From Comamonas sp. (lineage in GTDB: Bacteria; Pseudomonadota; Gammaproteobacteria; Burkholderiales; Burkholderiaceae_C), in contig JAITLR010000009.1 in assembly GCA_031277805.1 (NCBI GenBank), forward strand, positions 620,001 through 684,000: DNA of 64,000 bases, in the 5' to 3' direction. This document shows positions 8,905 through 16,732 of the stretch, piece after piece. The position numbers and the translations under genes are program-made. How positions within the stretch are numbered: the stretch's first letter is position 1; every line of letters begins with the position of its first letter. Under the pieces are notes generated by a model, which was not told the DNA's origin, did not search any database, and worked only from the letters and a program-made list of their open reading frames with translations.

Positions 8905-9897
8905 TCAGGAGTCACCGGTAAAGCCGATCTGCTTGACCAGTGCCCCCCAGCGCTCGAACTCTGCTTGCTGGGAACGGGCCATTTCCTCTGGCGTGGAACT
9001 GGTGGCAATCAGCCCGACAACGCCCAAACTCTCCTTGAGCGCATCACTTCTAAGAGCCATGGTGATAGCCGCATGGGCGCGTTGGCGCACATCGACAGGC
9101 GTCTTGGCATTGGCATAGAAGCCAAACCACTCTTCGGCCGTCAGATCGCTGAAGCCCTGCTCGGCAAACGTGGGCACATTGGGTAGGTAGGGATTGCGCT
9201 GCGGGCCGCTGGTGGCCAGCACACGCAGTTTCCCAGCCTTGTGATAACTCAGATAGTCGCCGCAGGGGCCCATGATGGCTGCGATCTGACCACCAGCCAC
9301 ATCCGAGACGCCAGGCGCCATACCGCGATAAGGTGCATGGCTGAGCTTGACACCCGAACGCAAGCCCAGCAACGCGCCCAGCAAATGGGGCTGACTGCCT
9401 GCGCCAGGGCTGCCGAAGCTGGCCTTGTCGGGGTTGTTCTTGCACCAGGCCAGGAAGTCCTTGAGCGTCTTGACCTCGGCAGGAACGGCGGGGCCGACGG
9501 CCAGGCCGTGATGCATGATGGCCCCAATCGAGATTGGCTCGAAATCCCTGGCCTGATAGCTGAGCTTGCTATAGATATGGGGGTAGATGGAGAAAGCCGA
9601 GACCTGCGAAAGCGCGATCACCGAGCCATCACCTACGGCATTGCGCAGATTTTCCAGTGCGATGCGCCCGCCAGCACCGGGCTTGTTTTCCACCACGCCC
9701 ATGTTCTTGCTGTAGCCGCTGCCCCCGATCTTCTCGGCCACACGACGGGCGACCGAGTCACCAGCGCTGCCCGCGGGGAAGCCGTACAGAATGCGTACCT
9801 GCTCCAGCGGACCGCTGCCCTGCGCATAGGCGCTACCGAAAGCGGCCAGCACGGCGCCAGCACCCAGGCCTTTGACGAAATTGCGACGACCTTGCAT
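8905..9897 (-). CDS. Bug/TctC-family periplasmic solute receptor (Tat-exported), paralogue 2
   Basis: A 330-residue tandem paralogue of the preceding receptor gene. The twin-arginine signal is GRRNFVKGLGAG and the mature protein again begins QGSGPLEQVR. Most differences from its neighbour are conservative (for example S/A, T/S and Y/H swaps around residues 180-230), with a few in the ligand-cleft half (GTAPAV versus GMAPGV; GPSGDF versus GPCGDY), so ligand preference could differ slightly. The ATG at 9897 follows an AGGAGA site; an in-frame upstream extension lacks signal-peptide character and overlaps the GC-rich repeat. It belongs to the same minus-strand gene run. The high similarity indicates a recent duplication or gene conversion. 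Confidence 0.92.
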   Translation of the reverse strand: MQGRRNFVKGLGAGAVLAAFGSAYAQGSGPLEQVRILYGFPAGSAGDSVARRVAEKIGGSGYSKNMGVVENKPGAGGRIALENLRNAVGDGSVIALSQVSAFSIYPHIYSKLSYQARDFEPISIGAIMHHGLAVGPAVPAEVKTLKDFLAWCKNNPDKASFGSPGAGSQPHLLGALLGLRSGVKLSHAPYRGMAPGVSDVAGGQIAAIMGPCGDYLSYHKAGKLRVLATSGPQRNPYLPNVPTFAEQGFSDLTAEEWFGFYANAKTPVDVRQRAHAAITMALRSDALKESLGVVGLIATSSTPEEMARSQQAEFERWGALVKQIGFTGDS

Positions 9898-10004
9898 GAC
9901 TTGTCTCCTGTTAGTAATAGGCGGACTCTGCGATCCTGTGAAATCAATCAATACATGTCTCAATCTTTGACACTGAGCCGGCTCTGGCACTCTCCAAGCC
10001 AGAG

Positions 10005-10077
10005 ACACCGAGCAAGGGCCGCCCCGCAGCGATGGTGTCATCCCCCTTGGGGGAAGGCGCAAAGCGCCTCAGGGGGT
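10005..10077. repeat. GC-rich dispersed repeat, copy 2 of 3
   Basis: Same element as at 7725-7797, with GCAAGGGCCGCCCCGCAGCG, then CCCCCTTGGGGG, then GGCGCAAAGCGCCTCAGGGGG. It can fold into two adjacent short hairpins (CCCCCTTGGGGG and GGCGCAAAGCGCC). It lies directly downstream of the SDR gene, which ends at 10083 on the minus strand. Confidence 0.78.
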
Positions 10078-10082
10078 AACAC

Positions 10083-10850
10083 TTACCTAGGGGCCATGCG
10101 CAGCGCTCCATCAATGCGAATCACTTCACCGTTGAGGTGGTCGTTATGCACGATATGCACGGCCAGATCGGCAAACTCCGAAGGTTTTCCCAGACGCGAT
10201 GGAAAAGGGATGGACGCGGCCAGCGACTGCTGCACAGGCTCGGGCAGTTCCTGCATCAGCGGCGTGGCAAACAGACCCGGCGCCACCGTGCAGACGCGAA
10301 TGCCATGCTGGGCCAGATCGCGCGCCATGGGCAGTGTCATGCCTACCAGCCCCCCCTTGGATGCGCTATAGGCCTGCTGTCCCACCTGACCATCAAAAGC
10401 GGCCACCGAGGCAGTGTAGAGAATCACGCCGCGCGCACCATCCTCCAGCGCCGCCAGCCTGACGCAGCGTGCCGCAAACAGCCGCGTCATGTTGTAGCTG
10501 CCGATAAGGTTGACGCGGATCACGCGCTCGAAGTCTTCCAGTGGCGCGGGCTCGCCATCGCGGCCTATCACGCGCCTGGCCGTACCGATACCGGCCACAT
10601 TCATCAAAATGCGCGCGTCCTGTCCCCAGTGGGCTTTGATCTGGTCCAGCGCTGCCGTCACGCTGGTCGCGTCGCAGATATCGCACTCCAATGCCAGACC
10701 GTTGATCTCCGCCGCCACCGCCCTGGCCTTGTCGATCTGGCGGTCCAGCACCGCAACCCTGGCCCCTGCAGCCGCCAGCGCACGCGCCGTGGCTTCACCG
10801 AGGCCGGATGCGCCGCCCGTGACAATGGCAATCTGTTCCCGAACTTGCAT
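10083..10850 (-). CDS. Short-chain dehydrogenase/reductase, 3-hydroxyacyl-CoA dehydrogenase-like
   Basis: A 255-residue classical SDR. The NAD(P)-binding motif is TGGASGLG (11-18), NVAGIG is at about 84-89, catalytic Ser is S148, and the catalytic pair is Y161/K165 in YSASKGG. An acidic residue after strand 2 (VLDRQ) favours NAD over NADP. The closest well-known relatives are type-2 3-hydroxyacyl-CoA dehydrogenases (HSD17B10-like), which oxidise 3-hydroxyacyl-CoA to 3-ketoacyl-CoA. AAGGA lies 7 nt before the ATG. With the ligase, crotonase and acyl-CoA dehydrogenase in the same run, it would supply the second oxidation step of a beta-oxidation route. The substrate is inferred from context only. 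Confidence 0.88.
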   Translation of the reverse strand: MQVREQIAIVTGGASGLGEATARALAAAGARVAVLDRQIDKARAVAAEINGLALECDICDATSVTAALDQIKAHWGQDARILMNVAGIGTARRVIGRDGEPAPLEDFERVIRVNLIGSYNMTRLFAARCVRLAALEDGARGVILYTASVAAFDGQVGQQAYSASKGGLVGMTLPMARDLAQHGIRVCTVAPGLFATPLMQELPEPVQQSLAASIPFPSRLGKPSEFADLAVHIVHNDHLNGEVIRIDGALRMAPR

Positions 10851-10894
10851 TTCGCTATCCTTTTAAAAGCTGTTTGCGCTTATCAGTGTTGGGC

Positions 10895-12802
10895 TCAAGG
10901 CTGATTCGGCTTCAAGATGAAGGGCAGGCTTTCGGTATATAGCCCCTCCACCACATCGGCGCGATGCTGCAAGACCGCGCGCTGATTGATGGAGCCCTTG
11001 TCCGTCACCTCTCCCAGGTCCAGCGAGGGTGCGCGAGTCGATGCCACGGCCCTTGCAATGCGGGTGGCGCTGCCGGTGGCGCTTTGCGCCAGCTGATCGA
11101 ATACGGCCTGCAGATGCTGCTGCACGGGGGCGCTGTGCATGATCTGCTCCAGCGTCGCCTCCGCTCCCAGGCCGCTAAGGGCCGCGCAGGCAGGTGTGCC
11201 AAAAACAATGGCCCCGACTTCCTTGCGGTCCAGCCCTGTCAGCACCACATCCTGAATAAAGGGCGCACCAGCGTGAATGATCCTGGCGCGCAGCGGCCCC
11301 ACATTGACAAAGGTGCCGGTGGCCAGCTTGAAGTCCTCGGCAATGCGGCCGTCAAAGCGCAGGCCCTGGTTGCGATCCTGCGGATCGCGCCACTGCACGG
11401 CATCGCCGGTGCGGAAAAAGCCTTGCTCGTCGAAAGCCTCGGCCGTGGCCTCGGGCGCACGCCAGTAGCCAGGCGTGACATTGGGGCCGCGATAACGCAC
11501 TTCCAGCTTGCCGTCGACAGGCGCCAGTCTAAGCTCCAGCCCTGGCACGGGCACGCCCAGGTCGCCGGAACGCACATCGGGCCGGTTGATGAACAGGGCT
11601 GAAGGCGAAGACTCCGTCATGCCCAGGCCCGTGCCCATCACAATGCGCTCGCCGCATTCGCTTTCCTGCACGCGGTGCAGGCTGTCCCACACGGGCTGTG
11701 CCAGCGATGCGCCTGCGTAGAAGAACATCTTCACGCGCCTGAGCAGACTGGCGCGCAGCTGAGCGTCTTCCTCCATGGCGCGGGCTATGTATTCAAAGCC
11801 CGTGGGTACGTTGAAGTACACGGTAGGCGAGATCTCGCGCAGATTGCGCAGCGTCTCGCCGATGCCTGTAGCCGTGGGCTTGCCTTCATCAATAAAAATT
11901 GTGCCGCCGTGATACAGCGCCAGACCTATGTTCTTGTTGCCGCCAAACGTGTGATTCCAGGGCAGCCAGTCCACCAGCACGGGTGGGCCCTTGAGCATAT
12001 CGGGCATGGTCTGGGCAATCTGCTGCTGGTTGGCGCACCACATGCGGTGGGTATTGATCACAGCCTTGGGCAGCTTGGTCGAGCCCGAGGTGAACAGAAA
12101 CTTGGTGATGGTGTCCGGCCCCGTGGCCTGCATGGCCGCGTCCACGGCGGGAGTCGCTTGTGTTGCCAGCAGGTCGGCAAACTGGGTATGCGGCACAGCC
12201 GCAGCCGTGCTGTTGCGGTAGACCACTTCGCAGCCAGCCGGCAATACGGCGCGCACGGCCTTGTCATAGCGCGCGGCATCGCTGGCAAAGATCAGGCCGG
12301 GCGTGAGCGTATCGACCACATGGCGCAGCTTGGCGTAATCGGTGCTGACCAGCGAATATGGCACGGAAACCGAACAGTAGGGCACACCCGCATAGAGACA
12401 ACCCATGGCCAGCGTGGCGTGGTCCAGGTCGTTTTCACTGAGGATGACAACGGGCCGTTCTGCCGACAGCCCACGCGCCACCAGTGCCTGGCCGATGCTG
12501 CGCGCAGCCGCCAATGCCTGTGCATAGCTGATGTGCTGCCAGTCGCCCGTCCGACCATCGGCCAGACGTTCGCGCTGGGCCATGAAGCTGTGCTCCGGTG
12601 TGGTCTGCGCCCAGTGCAGCAATCTGTCCGTCATGCGCAGCGCATGGGGCTGCAGTTCCTGCTCGGAGCGGATGTAGCAGCCCCCGTCATCGCTCTCGCG
12701 CACCTGAATGCTGCGCACACCGAATTCCAGCTCGCGGTACCGTGGCTTGCGGCCCTCTTTGACCTGGCTGGCGGCCTGCACGGCCGCTTCTGTCTCCTGC
12801 AT
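10895..12802 (-). CDS. Feruloyl-CoA synthase-type acyl-CoA ligase
   Basis: An ANL-superfamily ATP-dependent CoA ligase of 635 residues. The P-loop-like AMP-binding motif is TSGSTKLPKAVINTH, A5/A8 regions follow (TGLGMTESSPS, YRGPNVTPGYWR), and the C-terminal hinge region reads FFRTGDAVQW...GRIAEDFKLATGTFVN. The replacement of the usual catalytic-lysine neighbourhood by EDFKLATGTFVNVGPLR is characteristic of the feruloyl-CoA synthase (Fcs) subgroup. Fcs enzymes activate ferulate, p-coumarate or caffeate. GGTGGAGA precedes the ATG. It lies 39 bp downstream of the crotonase gene. I leave the symbol blank because relatives act on other aromatic acids and no lyase-type Ech or vanillin dehydrogenase is beside it. 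Confidence 0.82.
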   Translation of the reverse strand: MQETEAAVQAASQVKEGRKPRYRELEFGVRSIQVRESDDGGCYIRSEQELQPHALRMTDRLLHWAQTTPEHSFMAQRERLADGRTGDWQHISYAQALAAARSIGQALVARGLSAERPVVILSENDLDHATLAMGCLYAGVPYCSVSVPYSLVSTDYAKLRHVVDTLTPGLIFASDAARYDKAVRAVLPAGCEVVYRNSTAAAVPHTQFADLLATQATPAVDAAMQATGPDTITKFLFTSGSTKLPKAVINTHRMWCANQQQIAQTMPDMLKGPPVLVDWLPWNHTFGGNKNIGLALYHGGTIFIDEGKPTATGIGETLRNLREISPTVYFNVPTGFEYIARAMEEDAQLRASLLRRVKMFFYAGASLAQPVWDSLHRVQESECGERIVMGTGLGMTESSPSALFINRPDVRSGDLGVPVPGLELRLAPVDGKLEVRYRGPNVTPGYWRAPEATAEAFDEQGFFRTGDAVQWRDPQDRNQGLRFDGRIAEDFKLATGTFVNVGPLRARIIHAGAPFIQDVVLTGLDRKEVGAIVFGTPACAALSGLGAEATLEQIMHSAPVQQHLQAVFDQLAQSATGSATRIARAVASTRAPSLDLGEVTDKGSINQRAVLQHRADVVEGLYTESLPFILKPNQP

Positions 12803-12841
12803 GGTCTTGTCTCCACCTCGTGATTGTTGAAGAGGCCTGGC

Positions 12842-13624
12842 TCAGTCTTTGCTGACCTTGGCGGCACGACCTTCGAGGAACTCCTGCAGCCTGAACTTGG
12901 CCTCCGGCGCGCTCTGGGCAATCGCGGCCATCAGCGCTTCGGTCATCAGCCCCTGGTCCGAAGGTTGCTCGGCAATCCGGGGCAGCGCATGCATGAGTGC
13001 GTAATTGGTCATGGGCGCGTTCTCGGCAATGCGCAGCGCCAACTCCACCGCCTTGTCCAGCGCCTGACCTTCGGGCACCAGATATTGCGACAGGCCAATG
13101 CGCTCGCCCTCCTCGGCCTTGTACACACGACCCGTGAACATCATGTCGGCCATGCGCGCCGCGCCGATCAGACGAGGGATACGCACCGAGCCGCCACCGC
13201 CCACGAATATGCCGCGCGAACCTTCGGGTAGCGCATAGAAAGTGGTGCTGTCAGCCACGCGGATATGGCAGGCGCTGGCCAGCTCCAGCCCGCCGCCCAC
13301 TACCGCGCCATGCAAGGCGGCCACCACTGGTACGGCACCAAACTGCACCTGGCGCAAAGCCTCATGCCACATGCGCGAATGCAGCACGCCCTGGGCCGCA
13401 TCGCGTTCGCTGAGTTCGCTCAGGTCCAGGCCCGCGCAGAAATGCGTGCCATCGCCATCGACCACGGCTGCACGCACGCTGGCTGGCAGATTCATGAAAA
13501 CATCGCGCAGACCCAGCACCAGCCCATCGGACAAGGCATTGCGCTTGGCCGCACGCATCAGGCGAATCACGGCCACCTGCTGGGCGTCACCACGAAATTC
13601 AACTGCAATTTCTTTATGAGTCAT
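12842..13624 (-). CDS. Crotonase-family enoyl-CoA hydratase/isomerase
   Basis: A 260-residue crotonase-fold protein. The CoA-binding and oxyanion segments are visible: RAAKRNALSDGL, HFCAGLDLSEL, and GAVVGGGLELASACHIRVAD, followed by PEGSRGIFVGGGGSVRIPRL, where the usual catalytic glutamate region sits. The start ATG at 13624 is preferred because AAGGA lies 6 nt upstream; an in-frame TTG 18 bp earlier is possible. It is the first gene of the minus-strand catabolic run and is read from the divergent region at 13625-13782. It does not carry the sequence hallmarks I associate with hydroxycinnamoyl-CoA hydratase-lyase, so a plain hydratase in a beta-oxidative pathway is more likely. Confidence 0.87.
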   Translation of the reverse strand: MTHKEIAVEFRGDAQQVAVIRLMRAAKRNALSDGLVLGLRDVFMNLPASVRAAVVDGDGTHFCAGLDLSELSERDAAQGVLHSRMWHEALRQVQFGAVPVVAALHGAVVGGGLELASACHIRVADSTTFYALPEGSRGIFVGGGGSVRIPRLIGAARMADMMFTGRVYKAEEGERIGLSQYLVPEGQALDKAVELALRIAENAPMTNYALMHALPRIAEQPSDQGLMTEALMAAIAQSAPEAKFRLQEFLEGRAAKVSKD

Positions 13625-13782
13625 AACCATTCCTTTATCCAATTATTGTTATTTAAAATAACTAAAAGCAAGCAAGCAAAAGCGGTTTGCGCTCAGTGCT
13701 TTCCCCAGTCTTTGCTGCATCAAACCTGCGCAAACACAGGCGGGACATGGATTTGCACATTCAAGTTCGCATAATGCAGGCC

Positions 13783-15465
13783 ATGAATCCACGTCCCAGC
13801 CAGCTTCTGAACCCGCAGCGTGAGCCCGCTGCCACGCGCGATGCATCCACCATCCTGCTGCTGCGCGACTGCGCGGACGGCCAAGGCTATGAAGTACTGA
13901 TGACCCGGCGTGCCGACCAGGGCAACTTTGCCAACGCCTATGTGTTCCCTGGCGGCGGTCTGGAGGCCCAGGACGCCGCCCCCGCCAACCACGCCCTGGC
14001 CCGCGCGCGCCAGGGCATGGTTGACGCTGGCGGAGAACCCCGCATCACCCAGGCCCTGGCAGGCATTCGCGAGACCTTTGAAGAGCTGGGCATTTTGCTG
14101 GCCTATGACGAGACGGGCCAGCCCGTCACGCCCGCGCAAGTCCAGCAACTCGATCGCAAGGCCTCGCTGTATGAGCAATGCCGCGCCCGCGGCTGGACGC
14201 TGGCCGTAGACCAGCTCTGGTATCTGGCGCACTGGACGGCTGCGCGTGATCTGCCCAAGCGTTTCAACGTACCGTTTTTCGTGGCGCGCATGCCCGAAGG
14301 TCAGACACCCGAAGCCGATGAGACCGAGCAGTTCGAGCCCACCTGGATTCGCCCACAGGACGCGCTGCAGCGTTTCGCGGAAAAAAGCTTGGCTCTAGTC
14401 TTCCCCACCGAGCGCACGCTGCAGCGCATGGCCGGCTTTGCCAATACCCAGGCCGTCATTGACGCGTTGCAAAGCGAAAAACGCCTGTGGCACAGCTGCC
14501 CGCGCACCGGCTATCTCAAGGGGCAGGACACACGCCATATGGAAACCGATATGGCCTATGGCGAGCTGGAAATGGTTCACCCCGACGGCCAGGCCGGCCA
14601 CCATCTCGACTGGCAATTCGAAAACGCCGTACCGCTGCGCAAAAACCTGATGCGCCTGACGGCTCCCAACCCCGGCATGATGACCGGCCCCGGAACCAAC
14701 AGCTATCTAGTCGGCGATGCCAGCAGCGGCTATATCGTCATCGACCCGGGCCCCGATGAGCCCGAACACCTGCAGCGCCTGCACACGGCTGCGGACGGCG
14801 ATATCCGTTTCATCGTCTGCACCCACTCCCACCCCGACCACTCGCCTGGCGCCGCACCGCTGCAGGCCATGGTCGTGCAGTCCGGCCATGCCAGGCCGCC
14901 CATCATGGGCCTGCCTTCCGCCCCCACTGCCCGTGCCAACAGCCGCTTCAAGCCCGAGGTAACGCTGCAGGATGGAGAGCACATCACGCTGACAGGACAA
15001 GGGCCAGAGGGCGAAATCACACATACGCTGCAAGCCATCTTCACTCCCGGCCATGCGGCCAACCATCTGTGCTTTCTGCTCGAAGAGGATGCGCTGCTGT
15101 TCAGCGGCGACCATATCCTCAATGGCAGCACCACGGTCATCAGCCCGCCCGACGGCAACATGATCGACTACCTGGATTCGCTGGACAGGCTCACCGAGCT
15201 CTGCACCGAGCATGGCGTGAGCTATATCCTGCCGGCCCATGGCTATGTACTTGGCTTTGCCCGCCAGCAGATCGCCAAGCTCAAGAACCACCGCCTGGCA
15301 CGCGAAGCCAAGGTCCACGCCGCCATGCGCAGCAAACCCGATGGCAATATTCAGGACTGGGTGGCCATTGCCTATGCCGATACGCCACCTGCGCTGTGGC
15401 CCGTGGCCGAGCGCTCGCTGCTGGCCCATGTGGAGCGCATCCAGAAGCTCTGTCTCGGGCGGTAG
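13783..15465 (+). CDS. Nudix hydrolase - metallo-beta-lactamase fusion protein
   Basis: A 560-residue two-domain protein. Residues ~20-230 form a Nudix domain: TILLLRDC...YEVLMTRR, FPGGGLE, and the Nudix-box half AGIRETFEELGILL, separated from FPGGG by an insertion. From about 300 an MBL-fold domain follows with PGTNSYLVG, the metal ligands THSHPDHSPG, FTPGHAANHLCF and FSGDHIL, and a C-terminal LACTB2-like helical part. MBL proteins of this subgroup hydrolyse thioesters or act as RNases; the Nudix half suggests CoA or nucleotide diphosphate substrates. The ATG at 13783 precedes the conserved start; ATG 13774 is an alternative. It is divergent from the catabolic cluster, and the pathway link is unproven. 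Confidence 0.88.
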   Translation: MNPRPSQLLNPQREPAATRDASTILLLRDCADGQGYEVLMTRRADQGNFANAYVFPGGGLEAQDAAPANHALARARQGMVDAGGEPRITQALAGIRETFEELGILLAYDETGQPVTPAQVQQLDRKASLYEQCRARGWTLAVDQLWYLAHWTAARDLPKRFNVPFFVARMPEGQTPEADETEQFEPTWIRPQDALQRFAEKSLALVFPTERTLQRMAGFANTQAVIDALQSEKRLWHSCPRTGYLKGQDTRHMETDMAYGELEMVHPDGQAGHHLDWQFENAVPLRKNLMRLTAPNPGMMTGPGTNSYLVGDASSGYIVIDPGPDEPEHLQRLHTAADGDIRFIVCTHSHPDHSPGAAPLQAMVVQSGHARPPIMGLPSAPTARANSRFKPEVTLQDGEHITLTGQGPEGEITHTLQAIFTPGHAANHLCFLLEEDALLFSGDHILNGSTTVISPPDGNMIDYLDSLDRLTELCTEHGVSYILPAHGYVLGFARQQIAKLKNHRLAREAKVHAAMRSKPDGNIQDWVAIAYADTPPALWPVAERSLLAHVERIQKLCLGR

Positions 15466-15521
15466 ACCCAGGCTAGACCTGTGGACAACTAGGACATGGC
15501 AGGCGCATTAAGCTCTCGCCC

Positions 15522-16289
15522 ATGTCTGAATCACAGCCCGAACAAGAAGGCATTCGCCTGGCCAAGCGCCTGGCGATGCAGGAACAATGCTCACGCCGCG
15601 AGGCCGAGCTGCATATCGAAGCGGGCAACGTCCAGGTCGACGGCAAGGTCGTGCAAGTGCCCGAAACCCGCGTCAACCCCGACCAGGTCGTGACCCTACG
15701 CAAGGGCGCCAAGCCCGAAGCCATTCCGCCCGTCACCATTCTCATGAACAAGCCTGCGGGCATGACCCAGGGCCCTGCCTACGGCCGCGTGCGCAGTGCC
15801 CATTCGCTGCTGAGTGAAGCGACCAAGGCCCAGCTGGACACGCCCATGCCGCAGCTGGTGCTGGATCATCACTTCAGGAATCTGGAGTCGTTCCTGACGA
15901 TCCCTCTGCCTGCCAGCGGTCTCATCGTCTACACCCAGGACAAGCGCGTGGCACGCAAGCTGGCCGAAGAAGGCATGTGGCTGGAGCAAGAAATCATCGT
16001 CGGCGTGGAAGGCCAGATCGTCGAAGACGGCCTGGAAATCCTCTACGAAGGGCTGCCCATTCCCGGTGGCAACGGCCACCGCCGCATGCCGCCCTGCCAT
16101 GTGAGCTGGCAAAGCGACAACCACCTGCGCTTTGCCCTCAAAGGCATTGCCCCCGAAGAGATAGAGCGCATGTGTGCGGCCATCGGCCTGCAGGTCACCA
16201 GCATGCGCCGCCTGCGCATAGGCCGCGTCTCGCTGGCCAAGGTGCCAGAGGGTCAGTGGCGCTATCTGATGCCCTGGGAACGCTTCTAG
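15522..16289 (+). CDS. RsuA/RluF-family pseudouridine synthase-like protein with unusual active site
   Basis: A 255-residue protein with an N-terminal S4 RNA-binding domain (about 9-60: IRLAKRLAMQEQCSRREAELHIEAGNVQVDG) and a downstream fold like RluF/RsuA (ILMNKPAGMTQG, then the C-terminal MRRLRIGRVSLAKVPEGQWRYL). Family enzymes isomerise uridine in rRNA using an aspartate in a GRLDxxTSGL motif. Here the aligned stretch reads LTIPLPASGLIVYTQD, so SGL is kept but the RLD block is not. It may be inactive as a synthase or act as an RNA-binding protein. It starts 56 bp after the Nudix-MBL gene on the same strand and is closed by a strong terminator. Confidence 0.82.
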   Translation: MSESQPEQEGIRLAKRLAMQEQCSRREAELHIEAGNVQVDGKVVQVPETRVNPDQVVTLRKGAKPEAIPPVTILMNKPAGMTQGPAYGRVRSAHSLLSEATKAQLDTPMPQLVLDHHFRNLESFLTIPLPASGLIVYTQDKRVARKLAEEGMWLEQEIIVGVEGQIVEDGLEILYEGLPIPGGNGHRRMPPCHVSWQSDNHLRFALKGIAPEEIERMCAAIGLQVTSMRRLRIGRVSLAKVPEGQWRYLMPWERF

Positions 16290-16297
16290 GACCATCA

Positions 16298-16346
16298 AAA
16301 AAAAGAGCTGCCAGCGCTTGTGCATCAAGCGCTGGCAGCTCTTTTT
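16298..16346. terminator. Strong bidirectional terminator
   Basis: A 20-bp perfect arm (AAAAGAGCTGCCAGCGCTTG) pairs with its complement across a TGCAT loop. Poly-A on the left and poly-T on the right allow termination from both strands. It lies between the RluF-like gene (plus) and rnpB (minus). The core AGCTGCC-AGCGCTTG shares words with the dispersed AGCAGCTAT repeats. Confidence 0.9.
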
Positions 16347-16358
16347 CATGGAATAAGT

Positions 16359-16698
16359 GTGAAGTGCGCCGATAAGCCGGATTCTGTGCACAGCGGTTGC
16401 CCGCTGCGTGACCGCCATTAATCTTGGCCATCAGTCGCCTGATGGCTCGGTGCTACCTACCCGCACACTCCGGGGGCCCCGTCAACGTGTGCCTACTTGG
16501 TATTGCTGCGCGTAGAGATTGCCCGTTTCACCCCCGGTGGTTTATCTTGCGACACTCCCCCGGGACTCGTCTCTGTTGCTCTGATCCTCACCTCACGGTG
16601 GACAGCTGTTAGCTGCTACGCCGCCCTATGCAGTCCGGACGTTCCTCCAGTACGGCCTTTCGGCACTTGTACCAGCGGCGGTCTGGCGCACTTCACGG
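16359..16698 (-). ncRNA. rnpB: RNase P RNA (class A)
   Basis: The catalytic RNA of RNase P, about 340 nt. On the minus strand the 5-prime region has GAGGAACGTCCGGACTGCATAGGGC, of which the first 20 bases include the conserved P4/CR-I block. The 3-prime region has ACAGAATCCGGCTTATCGG, the conserved CR-V end. The two termini, GTGAAGTGCGCC and GGCGCACTTCAC, are perfectly complementary and form helix P1, which fixes both ends to within a few bases. No protein frame explains this stretch. Upstream is an AraC-family gene on the same strand, and rnpB ends just before a strong terminator. Confidence 0.96.
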
Positions 16699-16703
16699 CG
16701 CGC

Positions 16704-16732
16704 ATTATCCCGCGTTCATAAAGAACTTGCAC
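16704..16732 (-). promoter_or_regulatory. Probable rnpB promoter
   Basis: On the minus strand GATAAT (16704-16709) lies 5-6 nt before the predicted rnpB 5-prime end at about 16698, a good -10 placement. The -35 region would fall at about 16727-16732, inside the 3-prime end of the araC-type gene; no strong TTGACA is seen there. Confidence 0.5.

Noticed and set aside
7799..9897. Direct repeats of ~1 kb as insertion-sequence ends
   Set aside because: They are two complete paralogous Bug genes, with no transposase and no terminal inverted repeats.
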